Shown here: positions 30,105 through 40,686 of the stretch, piece after piece
How positions within the stretch are numbered: the first letter of the stretch is position 1
How the letters are laid out: every line of letters begins with the position of its first letter
Assembly: GCF_000213175.1 (NCBI RefSeq)
Contig: NW_009799100.1
Span: 1,419,887 to 1,483,886, forward strand
Length of the DNA: 64,000 bases
Source: Neurospora tetrasperma FGSC 2508
Lineage: Eukaryota; Ascomycota; Sordariomycetes; Sordariales; Sordariaceae
Direction of reading: 5' to 3'
Notes under the pieces: model-generated
Database searches by the model: none
The model's input: only the letters and a program-made list of their open reading frames with translations
Told to the model about the DNA's origin: nothing
Program-made: the position numbers and the translations under genes

Positions 30105-31856
30105 CTAACAAGTCTTTGAAGTCCCCGGCACCACCGGCCCCGGCGCATTTCCATTCCCATTCCCACCACCACCCGGGACCGCCGTCACCGTACTCGTAAC
30201 CGTACTAGTAACCGTATACGTATACGTAGTCACCTGTCCCGGCTTTGTCACCGTAGCAATCGTCGTCACAATCGGCGGCGCTTTCGTGTCCGTCACTGTC
30301 TTGGTAGCAGTAGCAGTCGCAGTACTATAAACAATACTCGTCAAAGTACCAATAGAAATACTCGTACTCGTACTCGTACTAGTAACCTGCGTCACCCTCG
30401 TGCTCGTCAACGTCTTGACGCTCGTTGACGTCTCGGTTTCAGTGACGATGGTTGTTAGAGTAGCGATACTGTAGCTGTAGGTCCATGTTGTCGAAGTAGT
30501 TGTTACTGTGGCTGTGGCTGTGGCTGTGACTTGTTTAGTGTTGGTGATGTACACTGGGATTGTGGTGGTTATGGGCTTGGTCTGTGTTTGTGTTTGGGTA
30601 CTGGTTACGTAGATGGGAAGGGTGGTGGTGAGCGTGTTGATTCTCGTGAGAGTTACGGTGTTGGTGGTGTCGATTATGTTGGTTGAGGTGGTGAGGATTA
30701 CGGAGGTGCGGGTTATGCCGGTGTAGGAGGTTGCGATTATAGTGGAGGTTGTGCTAAGGGTGGCTGTTGTCGTTGCGGTGGCGGTGATGGGGATGGTGTT
30801 GGTTGCTGTCGCTGTTTCCGTGGTTGTGATGAGTGTGGTGGCGGTGACGGGTACCGTGGCTGTCACCGGGACGGTGTTGGTTATGTTGACGGTAGTTGTT
30901 GAGGTTGCTAAAATCACTGAGGTTATGGTGCGAATAACCCCCGTCGTGGATGTAGCTGTAGCTGTCGATGTGGTAACGGTTGTAAGCGTTAACGTGGAAG
31001 TGGCTGTGGCCGTGGCCGTAACAGGTACGGTAGCCGTGATAGGCACGGTGTTCGTCACATTAACCACACTCGTTGACGTCGTCAAAATCACCGAGGTCTG
31101 GGTAACCCCTGTAGTAGCCGTCCTTGTCAACGTCGAAGTAGTCGTAGCAGTTACCGTCCTCGTAGCTGTTGTCCCACCCGCCGTAGTGGTAACCACCGAC
31201 GTAGCCGTTGCCGTGATCGTAGCCGTGGCCGTTGCCGTCGCCGAGATGGTCGCGGTCGCCGTAGTAACCGACGTTGCTGTTCTTGTAGTCACCGAGATGT
31301 ACGAGGCAGTGCTCGTAGTCGTGACTGTCACCGTTCCACAAGGTTCCCCGGGCCCGGTCGTGGGTGGTGAAGTGACCGGCGGCGCTGAGCTCGTCGACGA
31401 AGAAGTCCCGGACTCAACTCCGCATATTCCAAAATCCGACTGACACCCAGCCCCGCAGTAATCAGCCGACCCGCCGCAGAACCCGTGCTCCGAGCAGCAG
31501 TTGCCGAAGCGGGATCCCAGACAAGTAACCCCGTTCCCACACGTGCCGTCGGTGCTGACTGTTTTATCTGGCCCCGTCGGCGTGGGCAGGTTAGCGGTGC
31601 CCGTGGCCGTTCCGTCCACGCAGTAGTCGTACCCAACTGTGAGCTGTGAGCAGCTGGTTATGCCGGGGTTAGACTGGAGAAACTGGGAGACGGTTATCCC
31701 GTTGGCGGCGGCGATGGTGGCACAGGTGTCTCCGGCCTTGGCTTTGACTGTTCGGTTGCACCCCGTTCCTGTTTGAGCGGAAACAATACCAATGTGGTGG
31801 GAGATCGTCGCCAAGGTTATTACAAGTACCCTTAGCAACAAAGTGAAGAGACCCAT
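30105..31856 (-). CDS. Secreted LysM + hevein (CBM18) protein with Thr-rich stalk
   Basis: A wall-associated or secreted chitin-binding protein of 583 residues. A signal peptide occupies about 1-28. A LysM domain at 35-82 has the fungal form with AGDTCATIAAANGI and SNPGI. A hevein-type CBM18 at 104-146 has eight cysteines (106, 112, 120, 121, 127, 134, 138, 145) and CCSEHGFCG. From about 150 to 545 the chain is almost entirely Thr, Ala, Val, Ile and Ser, with imperfect repeats around NVTNTVPITATVPVTAT, and would be heavily O-mannosylated. The end is Gly/Asn/Pro-rich and finishes SKTC. No clear GPI hydrophobic tail is seen. LysM/CBM18 proteins can mask chitin or organise the wall; this architecture suggests a stalked surface lectin. 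Confidence 0.85.
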   Translation of the reverse strand: MGLFTLLLRVLVITLATISHHIGIVSAQTGTGCNRTVKAKAGDTCATIAAANGITVSQFLQSNPGITSCSQLTVGYDYCVDGTATGTANLPTPTGPDKTVSTDGTCGNGVTCLGSRFGNCCSEHGFCGGSADYCGAGCQSDFGICGVESGTSSSTSSAPPVTSPPTTGPGEPCGTVTVTTTSTASYISVTTRTATSVTTATATISATATATATITATATSVVTTTAGGTTATRTVTATTTSTLTRTATTGVTQTSVILTTSTSVVNVTNTVPITATVPVTATATATSTLTLTTVTTSTATATSTTGVIRTITSVILATSTTTVNITNTVPVTATVPVTATTLITTTETATATNTIPITATATTTATLSTTSTIIATSYTGITRTSVILTTSTNIIDTTNTVTLTRINTLTTTLPIYVTSTQTQTQTKPITTTIPVYITNTKQVTATATATVTTTSTTWTYSYSIATLTTIVTETETSTSVKTLTSTRVTQVTSTSTSTSISIGTLTSIVYSTATATATKTVTDTKAPPIVTTIATVTKPGQVTTYTYTVTSTVTSTVTAVPGGGGNGNGNAPGPVVPGTSKTC

Positions 31857-32830
31857 GGCGGCAAGAGTCGAAGGAACGAGGTGTGTGTCGTAGGTTGATT
31901 GCCGTTGACTCTCCGTCCCACGATTGTTAGTGATGATCCCTCACTCTATCTGAAGCCGGTAATACGCCCGAAGGAAACTCCTCATATGAAAGGAGGGCGG
32001 ATGATCATTACCATACTTGCTTGGGGGCTAGCAATTATATATCACTTCGCGTTCCGATCCCGAAGTCTTCCTTGTCCAAACGTACACCAAGCCGTGATTT
32101 CATCGTCTAGATTCACGGGCTCTGAACCATATCTTTCCTCTCCTCGCTACCTGAAGTACCAGCCCCTGCCAATGGAACAGGAAATAACAACTGGGTAACC
32201 ATCGTCGGACTCGAATGATAGATAGGGTGCCATTCCGTGGGCTGGGAAACACAAGTCCGTAAGCTGAGTCGAAATGGTAATCGAAGCTTGCTACACTGAG
32301 CTGTCGCCATTGATTCAGGAGTTGGCAAATCGATATTTTTGGTCTCAGTTCCAGAGTAAGCTTGGCCACAATGGTGCTGGCCGGAAGCTGGGAATATGGA
32401 TAAACTCGAGCTTTGGAGGTTCCCATTCGCGGATGTCACCATTCGCTTCCTCCCGCCCTCGTTTATCTTGATTGTTTGTACATCCAAAGGCTAATACAAG
32501 GTTGTACTATCTGTCACCCTTCGAAGGTTCGACCTAGTAGGTAAGATGATCGGTAAGTGGTCCGGAAGTTCACGTAGAGTTGGAATCCACCAAGTACGTT
32601 ACCAAGGTACGGCAAGTGTTGTGCCTGGGCAAAAGATCCCGCTAACTGGAACGTTGCTAGTGTTCTCGTTCTTGTACTTGTTGCTTCTACCATAGATGTT
32701 ACCAGACGCGTACCGTTATGGGCAGGTGTGTAAGACCCGGGAGAAGTTGTTGGGCCGAAAGCGAAAGGAAACAAGCCTTGACCAAGACCAACAAAACAAC
32801 CAAGACTCGCTGAAAACCCGAAAATCGAAC
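31857..32830. other. Spacer between wall-protein gene start and P450 gene end
   Basis: It holds the wall-protein promoter. Small frames (for example 32113-32487) lack domain features and overlap on both strands, as expected by chance. Confidence 0.4.
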
Positions 32831-34578
32831 TCAGGCCCTACGCACAAAAACCTCCAACCCACTCTGCACCACAAAGAAGGACGCAGTAGCCTTCAGCTCC
32901 CTCCCCGGATGCGCCAGCTCAAACCTGTAATCCCTCAGCAGTCTCGGAACAACCTTGTTGATCTCCAACAGCGCCAAGTTCCTTCCAATGCATAGATGAC
33001 TTCCACCTCCAAACTGTTTTCTTGTTCGTTAGCATCTTGCCTCTTCCATCCACATCTGTTCGAGAGGTAGGTAGGGTACTCACCTGAAACATATACCTCT
33101 CCATCCTCCTCGCCTCCTCCTCGCTCTCCAACCACCTCTCCGGCCTCCACTCATCCGCATCCTTTCCAAACGTCAATTTATCACGATGCAGCACCCACCC
33201 GTTAACAGCAATGCTCGTACCACCAGGGAAGAAGTGACCATCAAGCTCTGCGCCCTCTGGAGGGACAAACCGGGTAATGTTTAGTCCCACGGCGGGACGG
33301 AGGCGCATGGCTTCCTTGAGGCACGCTTGTAGGTAAGGCAAGGTCTGGGCTTCGTTCCAGGTTAGGTTGCCAATGGCGGGGATGGCACCCGTGGCAACGG
33401 CGGATTGGATCTCGTAGAGGATGGACTGATAGGTGGATGGGGAGGAGAGGACGTGGTAGAAGAAGGATTGCATTGTTGAGGCGGTGGAATCGGAGCCGGC
33501 GAAGCTGTTGCAACAAAATCAAGAAAGATCAGTCATCATGTTTTCAAAAAGATGAAGAGGGGGAAATGGGTGGTTAACAAACTCACATGGCACCATGCGC
33601 AACAGCAAAGACATCCCCCACACCAAATTTCTCCGGAGATTTCAGATGCCCCAAGATCAAACTAGCCATCAAATCCTGCCTAGTATCGCCAGTCTGCAAT
33701 ACCGCTGTGTCCTTGTTAAAAGGCTGTCTCCGACCCATCTCCTCGAGCGCCATCCGTGTGATCAAAGCATTCTTGGTGCTCAACCACGGGATGGACCGCC
33801 ACAGTGGGTTCCTTCTCAGCAGGTGATCCAGCTCGGGTACTTGTCCCACGATGCCGTTGTATGTTTGGGACTTGTCAATCGTCTTGATGGCGTTGTCCAC
33901 ATCCCGACCTTGTGCGAGGAATCCAAAACTCCTGCTGAAGGCCACCTCCCCGAGGACGTCAAAGGCAAAGTAGTGCAGGTAATCGCCCAAGTCGAACACT
34001 CCCTTGTGTTGCGCAATGTGTTCGTCGATCTTGCACACCAACAGTTCGATGGTGTCGTCGATGAAGGGGCTCAGCTGCTGCATAGCAGCCATGCTGTAGG
34101 GCACGTTGGCAACTCGCTTCTTCTGAGCATGGGCATCTTCTCGTATCTCGGTGAAGATGTCGGGGTTCTCGGCCGGTGGGAAGACACTATAGAAGGGAGT
34201 CTTGAAGAAGCGCTTGCCGGCGCTCAGGAGGGTCCTTGCTGCTTCAGGTGATGCTACCGAGACCTCGTTGGGGGCGATCCTCACGACAGGACCGTATTTG
34301 CGATGAAGCTCGATGTGGTCGAGGTGTGTTCGGCCACTTGCTGTGGATAGGACCTTCCATAGACGCGAACAGGAGGCCAGGAAGGGACCGGGATATTTGC
34401 GTAGTGGTGAGGCGTAGCGTTTGTAGGCGGCACGGATGACGATGGCGAATAGGAGGATGTAAAGCCCGTAACTGGCGAGCACAGTAGCGGTTGCGCCTAC
34501 AAGCACTCGTGTCGGAGACACTTTGCCATCTTTGACTTTCAGCACTACACCCATGGTAAGGATACTATCGTGAACCAC
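32831..34578 (-). CDS. Cytochrome P450 monooxygenase
   Basis: A membrane-bound haem-thiolate oxygenase. Three exons, 34578-33587, 33504-33084 and 33013-32831, are separated by introns of 82 and 70 bp with GTGAGT donors; the product is 531 residues. An N-terminal membrane anchor lies at about 25-50, followed by the proline hinge YPGPF. The I-helix has AGSDST with T338, the K-helix E395-x-x-R398, then WRPERW. The haem loop FGGGSHLCIGR starts exon 3, with ligand C479. The second intron falls just before the haem loop, so unspliced translation loses the haem site. It resembles the fungal pisatin demethylase/benzoate hydroxylase-like P450s, but the substrate is unknown. No neighbouring biosynthetic genes are seen. 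A second ATG lies eight codons in. Confidence 0.92.
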
Positions 34579-36593
34579 CGATGGTGAAGGACTTCTCGTA
34601 AAAAAAAAGAAAAAAAAAAAGAAAAAAAAAAAAGAGAACTTGAATGTTCTCGATCTTTGCTGCCTAACTCGAGGAACGGACTTTTCGTTCTGGTGCCACC
34701 ACCTAGACTGTAGGAATAAAAGTAGTAGTATGACAACTGTTGAAAGTTGACTGCTGCTCCTGGTTCTGGGAGCTTATATCACAAGGAAACAGGTAGGTGA
34801 CATGACTGATTGCACAGGAAGCGGTAGGATGAGATCATATATTACCGCTATCCGGGTGTCTAGAAGGGCTCCCATAGCCATAGGGAAGCCGGTAACCATC
34901 CCTTCTCTTCCAGCATCTCGAAAAACATCTGCCGAGAGAGAAGAGGAGACGGTTGAGGCTTCTGGCAAGGGAGGGTGGTTGGACGAACCATTAGACGAAT
35001 CCAGCGCGCCGAACCGAACACTTTGTCCATCGCCATTGGTGACCGTTGAATGTCCTGATATCATTTGAGGTCAGTCGATCAGCCACAAGGAGGAGGAAAG
35101 GCGGGGATTTGGGATAGCTTCATCAGCGACACAAAGCATCTCGGCAATAAAAGTAGACAGCGATCATTGTCGGAGACATTCAGCCCAGGGTCTTGGAGCG
35201 TAGAATGTGGAGAGATGTAGTATCGCCCTTGTAAGTCAAGGCCCATCAATGTGACTTTGCGAAAGCCTCTCCACAACACCGAGATGGCCGAAGTGGTTGA
35301 AACTTGGTATTTCCTCCATGCCGAATTCCGAAGACACTCCTATGTTTCATCCTCAAGTCGTATTTTCGAAGGCAAGAGAAGCAAAGAGTAAGTGTCGAGT
35401 CGTCCACGTTAATCGAAGAGTTGTCTGACAAAGCCTCCTGCACTTCTCCGCGGAAGCTTAGAGAACATGACAATTGGTGGTCATCGGTGTCTTGTGGCTC
35501 TCGGCAGTTGATCTGGATGCCTCTCTCTGTGGTGTGCTTACACTAACAGCGAGAACAGGCTGAAATTGGAGTTGGAAAGGCAGCTCAAGATGGACTGATG
35601 TACACTGTGTGTGAGGAGAGAGTGAGAAGAGAGAGAAAATACTACGACGGACGTCGAATCGCAAGTCTTGAGAGACGAGGATACATACTGTACAAAAGTG
35701 GGGCAAGTGTCACTGCCGGCCGGAGACAGGTTATGCAGCACAGTGCCGCAGAGTCGCGCTGACAGTTCGTTTTGGGCAAGCGCCACTGAGAATCCGGGGG
35801 TGGGGAACTGACTTTTCCCTTTTCAGTATAGCGGCTGAACCCGGTCCTGAACCTCTTCCAAGGTCAGTTGCTTTTTTGAACACCAACAATTAATTCATTG
35901 TGAGATAGCGGCACTTTCTTTGGTTACTGAATGCCGTCGGGTTATTTCGCGGTCAGATAATTTTACCGAGATAGGTAGGGTTTCCTCACATCCAGTGTCG
36001 GAATTCGGGAGAGCTGTGTGATGCCCGCTGATCCTTCGTCTGTTGTTGTTTGTTAAGGTTTTTCTAATCAAGATTTGATCGAAAGGATATCGTTTTCCAT
36101 CGGCTGGCCGCTTGACTCGTTAGCAAGTGTTTTTGCACTGAGATCCCTTTAACTAGACAACCATACTTACACAGCCAGACATATTATCATGGTCCAAATT
36201 GCCATCAGCAAAACAAGAGCCATGAGCGTCGCCATCGAAATGTCTGCATCATCTACGCCAATTTCCACACCCAATCCGCTCAAACATGAATACAATGAGG
36301 ATATCTTCGCTTCATCAACAGCCTTCTAGTACATAGAACTAGTAGATACTACCTCCCGTCCTAACTTCCAGCTTTCCATAGTGTGTGTCTTTGTCTTTGT
36401 ACAACAACAACAACTCCAACGAAACCCGAACGTGTGTTTTGTGTTTTACCATGGACGCCAAAACGCCAAGCAAATGCCAAGCAACAATTGATTCTTCTCC
36501 TCTTGCCTGTCGCTTTCAACCAATCAAACCCAGTCCAACCAGTCCAGTCCAAGTCAGTCCCTTCAGATCAGAGTTTAGAGAAAATAAAAGATA
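34579..36593. other. 2-kb spacer upstream of the P450 gene
   Basis: An A-rich tract with isolated G (34599-34636) lies just upstream of the P450 start. The rest has only short overlapping frames without motifs, apart from the weak small ORF at 36189-36329. Confidence 0.4.
36189..36329 (+). CDS. Possible small protein, 46 residues
   Basis: A clean ATG-to-TAG frame, MVQIAISKTRAMS through EDIFASSTAF. It lacks homology clues, and no leader signal is visible. It may be chance; it is listed only because it lies alone in a long spacer. Confidence 0.15.
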   Translation: MVQIAISKTRAMSVAIEMSASSTPISTPNPLKHEYNEDIFASSTAF

Positions 36594-37901
36594 TTAAACC
36601 TCAACAGCCTTCTTCGCCGCAGCCTTCTGCTTCCTCAATGTCGCTTTCCGCGTGGCAATCTCCTTGTCGAGCTTGTCGTCGTTGCTCTCGGGCAAAGCGG
36701 CGGCAGCAGCAGCCTTCTTGGCCTTCTTCTTCGGCCTGCTCTCGTCCTTAGCACCTTCCTCGGCCTTAGCCTCAGTCTCGTCATCGGCGGCCTTGCGCTT
36801 CTTGCCGATGTTGGCCTTCTCGGGCTCGGCGCCGTCGGCGATGACCTTGCTGTCGTCGAGCCAGAGCTCGTCGGTCTGGTAGATGGGAAGGGCCGCCGTC
36901 TCGGGGCCCTTGAGGTAGAAACTCCTGACGTTGCTCCACTTGTGGGGCACGAAGCGCTCGACAAGCTCGTTAATGACCTTCTCGACGTTCGCCGCGAGCT
37001 TCTCGGCGTCCCAGCTGGCGTAGCCGACCTTGATGGCGGTGTTGGTGGAGGGGCTCAGCTAGAAACATGCGTGTTAGCCAATGTGTAACTACAAGTACCT
37101 TGATGGACAAAGTTGTCGAGCCAGTGAAACATACCGAAACGAGCGCCGAGCCAATGGCCTTGCGGATCTCAGCCACAATCTCTGGTGTAGGTCTAGCATT
37201 GACATTCTCCACGGGGTCGCGCTTGGCCTTGGGACCCTTGGGCTTGGCCACCCGCTTGCCGTCAACCTTCTCCCTCTGCTTCATGAACACAACAGGAACG
37301 GGGCGCTTGGCGGTGCTCTTGAAGAAGGTCTTGCCCAGGTGCTTGGGAAGACGGTTGACAATTCTGTCGTCGGCAAGGAAGATGTCATGGTCGTTGAACA
37401 GCTGGCGCTGGGCCTCGTATGTCTTGAACTTGGCCTTGAGGTGGGTAACGTCGATGACGCGGGTGATGCGGTTGCGCAGGTCCTCGGGAAACTCTTCAGA
37501 AGCAACAACGTTCTTGTAGTGGCGCTGAGGGTCGGCGACGATGATGCAGATGGTAGACTCGTTATCGGCGTTCAGGGGGTTGGGGAGGACGATCTTGGAG
37601 GGTTGCAGACGGTTGGTGTCGGCGATGTGCTTCTTGGTGGTGAGGGTAAGCCAGATCGGGGTCTCGGCAACGGTCGACTCCTCATCGGCGAGAAGGTTCT
37701 TGGAAACGGCAGTAGAGGCGGCGGTGGCCTTCTTGATGTGGGCGAGGAGGGCCTTGGAAGCCTTGGTGATCTGTTGATTTGGACGGTTAGCAACTCGGGG
37801 AGAAGCCCAATTGCATTGATCAAGAAAAGACAAACCTGGTTAGGGTCAACGGGAGAGGCGACGGCGTCAGACGCCTTGACAACGGCTGTGGACTTGGACA
37901 T
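36594..37901 (-). CDS. Ribosomal L1-domain ribosome-biogenesis protein (Cic1/Utp30 type)
   Basis: A nucleolar protein of pre-60S/90S particles. Exons 37901-37836, 37770-37135 and 37058-36594, with introns of 65 bp (branch GCTAAC) and 76 bp (branch GGCTAACAC), give 388 residues. The first exon encodes only 22 residues. An L1-fold domain covers about 25-270, with TPIWLTLTTKKHI, ADPQRHYKNVV, FLADDRIVNRLPKHLGK and PVPV. The tail from about 300 is Lys/Ala/Glu-rich (KKKAKKAAAAAALPE), a typical nucleolar charged tail. It resembles yeast Cic1/Nsa3, Utp30 and human RSL1D1; sequence alone does not choose between the two yeast paralogues. The long plus-strand frame across it is a shadow. Confidence 0.88.
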
Positions 37902-38950
37902 CTTCGTTGACTGGGAAAGAAGATATCTTTGGGTGGGGTTGGTGTAAGTTGAGACGATTGCGACAACGAGTCCCAGGTGTTTTTTTTCTTCCCAGAACGA
38001 CAGAAGGGCACCCTCTGGAAATTTTGGGAGGTCGGTGCACTGACGCTTATTTTTTTTCCATGCTATTAAGCTTATCGATAAGCTAAACAGGGGTCAAATG
38101 TGGAAAGTGGGTTTGCGGAATGTGGGGCATACGTTGCCTGTGATTGTCTGGGCCTGACGCTATTGGCGGCAGACGGACTGCAGCTGCTCTTCCATACACG
38201 CTGTTGGAACCAGAGCTTGGGTTTCTTTATCATCATAGACGTCGGTGTCTTCTTCCAACAGCACCGGCAAAACAGCCTGACTAGGTAGGTAGATAGCCAT
38301 CTTCATTTGGTTTGTAGATGCCTTCACATCTACAATGCTAGCAGCTACCTCACACACCAGGCCAGACAACCTCAGCCAGTTACATGCCTCCCTCATCTCA
38401 TCATCTTTACTTGGATTTTCAAGTAAGCAGCAAGACAACTTCTTGCTTTTCAAGATGCTCCTCCATGTCGTGCCGGCAAATAACTGTTCCTCCCTCAACA
38501 GCACCGGTTGACCTCCACAGCAGGTCTCGACTCGAAACTCATCGTTCTCTTTCTCTTCCTTCTCTTCTGGGCCAATGGGCGCAAACCTATAACACAGACG
38601 CTGACGCCTGATAAACATGTATATAAATCGAACAAAAAACGACGCCCTGCGCTATGCGGCCCCCCGAAGCATGCAAATACAGAGTTTGGGAGACACAATG
38701 AACTCCTCATGACGTGTTAACATGGACAGTGAAAGGGGCTTACGTCGACTTTTTTTTTTCTTTTGCGAAAAACACAAACAGCGATTCCCCGTAGTAGACG
38801 CCTTGACAACCTAACGCCATAGCGGGTTCGGGGAAGAAAACATGGCACAATGGGTATGGGTAGGGTGTTGGATGGGTGTTGGGTGGATATTGGATGGATG
38901 TTGGGGAGGTGGGGTGATGTGATGATGATAGGGCGGCTGTGGTGATACCA
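37902..38950. other. Spacer between L1-domain gene start and FHA gene end
   Basis: 5' flank of the L1-domain gene, then unexplained sequence. A 152-codon minus-strand frame (38160-38618) has no domain and no splice partner. Short tandem GGATGTTGG-like units occur around 38870-38910. Confidence 0.35.
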
Positions 38951-40686
38951 TCAGGGAGTGCGAGGTTTCTTCCAATAGTATTGCTGTTACGGGTGGACAC
39001 GACATGTTAACCGATTGATCTTGCATAGCAAACGGTTAGGCGGTAGAGAAGGAAAACGCTTACCTTGTGCTGCTTGCGGCAGGCCCTCAAGCTAGGCTTC
39101 CGCAAGCCGTCCGTCACAGCCAGGCGACGGTGCTCATCCGTGTCGAATTCGGGCACATAATAATACTCGCTTTCAAGCGGCTTACCGGCAGCATCCTTGC
39201 CCTGGCGTTCAATGATACCGATACAAGCTGTTGCCTCAATGAGCCTGCGCAATTCATCCTTGGTCACCTGTCTCCGATCATCCGCAGGAAGATTGTTCAT
39301 AATGGTCGACAAAGGCGTGGAAGACAGTCTGGAGAAGGCGAGTTGGTTGATGACATGATTCGAAATCGTCGCTGTCAGTTCCTCGCTGAGCCTGCTGACG
39401 GGTGATGGTGAGCGAGGAGCCGGAGTGGGAGAGGCCTGCCGAGAGGCACCTGCTACGTTCTCGCTTGACGACTTCAGAGGCTTCGGGGTGACACTACCAG
39501 CCCGCTCTCCATCAGAGCTGCCACTGTAGTCGCGATCGGGAGTTCGGGCTCTCGGGGGTGAAGTGGCGGTGGTGAAGGATTCGAGACGGCTGGACAGGTT
39601 CTCGCCGCAGGGACCAAACGAAGGAATGATGGGGTCATTCTCCTCATCCGGATCTTGGTCGGCGTAATCCTCATCTGATTGTGGATCGCTCAAGTCACTC
39701 GAAATGGAAAAGCTCTGGTCCACGCTGGTGATCAAGGTAGTATCTCCCCTGCCCGTATCTGTCAACTTGGGCAGTTCCTGCTCATCCTCCTCCTCGTCCT
39801 CATAGATCTCAACGGCGGCACCATCATCATCGTTGTCTGACAGCAAGTCGTCCAGGTCGGCCTTGGAAGTCGATCCGTTGGCGGGTGTAGGTGACTCGGG
39901 GCTGCTGATACGTCTCGGTCGTCGAATGGGGCTGCCCTCGTCCGAGTCGGAGCCTGGTCGCCGGCCACGTCGCATTGGCCTCGGTGTCTCATCCCACGAA
40001 GAGTCGCTCAAGGGGGCCGACGAGTCCCGATCCTTCTCCCGCGACGGCCATTGCACGAGGACCCTAGTGTCATGAACATCGATCATAATCTCCGCACCCT
40101 CGGTTTCCGAAGTGAAGGAATCGCCTTTTGCCAGCTCCCATGTCTGCCCTTGACAATGCAACTTTAAACCGTTCCAACCCGTACACGTAATCTCGACCTT
40201 GTTGGGCTCAAGCGTTTCCGTGGCGGGGATATACCGAGCGTGAACATGAACTCGGCTGACCAATCTGTTCGACGACAGCTGATAGTGAGATGAGTTGCTG
40301 GACCTTCCCATGAGAAGAGTCTCTCCATTCTCTTTCATAACTACGGCGCGTACGTCGGAAAGGGGGGCGCGTTCCGACACGGTCGACAAGGTCCTTTGAA
40401 GGCCGGGGCGGGGGGCCATATATGGGGCGGCATATCCATAGTTGTACCCGACGCGTGGAGGGCTTGACGACAGAATGCCAGTACTCGAGGTCGGGATGGG
40501 CGTTGGATATTTCAGAAAGGCATTGGACGTGGCCTGCCGCTTCGAAGGCCGAGGCAGACCTGGGGATGAAGACAAAGGCTCAAACGGCGGCAGCAGTGAC
40601 GGGGCCGGGCGCTTGATGCCTGCTACCGAGGGCAGGGTTGGCTCCATCCCGCCGAGGGTCTTCATTGCCGATGGGGATGAATCCAT
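38951..40686 (-). CDS. FHA-domain nuclear protein
   Basis: Binds phosphothreonine through its forkhead-associated domain. It is probably a chromatin or cell-cycle regulator of the yeast Tos4/Plm2 kind, which is an inference from architecture. Exons 40686-39064 and 38983-38951 flank an 80-bp intron and give 551 residues. The last exon adds only QYYWKKPRTP, a stretch that looks conserved and replaces a spurious readthrough tail. The FHA core lies at about 110-210, with LLMGRSSNSSHYQL, then NRLVSRVHVHARY. The middle is acidic and Ser/Pro-rich with many SP/TP sites (likely CDK-regulated). The C-terminal helical region (about 435-541) contains NHVINQLAFSRLSSTPLS and DELRRLIEATACIGII. Confidence 0.85.

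Noticed and set aside
30742-31443. 233-codon Val-rich plus-strand frame
   Set aside because: It is the antisense reading of the Thr-rich repeat stalk of the LysM/hevein protein; repetitive ACN codons read as GTN on the other strand.
33595-34251. 218-codon plus-strand frame over the P450 gene
   Set aside because: Antisense shadow of P450 exon 1.
37081-37947. 288-codon plus-strand frame over the L1-domain gene
   Set aside because: Antisense shadow; the minus strand carries the conserved L1 domain and correct introns.
38160-38618. 152-codon minus-strand frame between the L1-domain and FHA genes
   Set aside because: Cys/Glu-rich but with no recognisable domain, no splice partner and an overlapping frame on the other strand; not strong enough to call.
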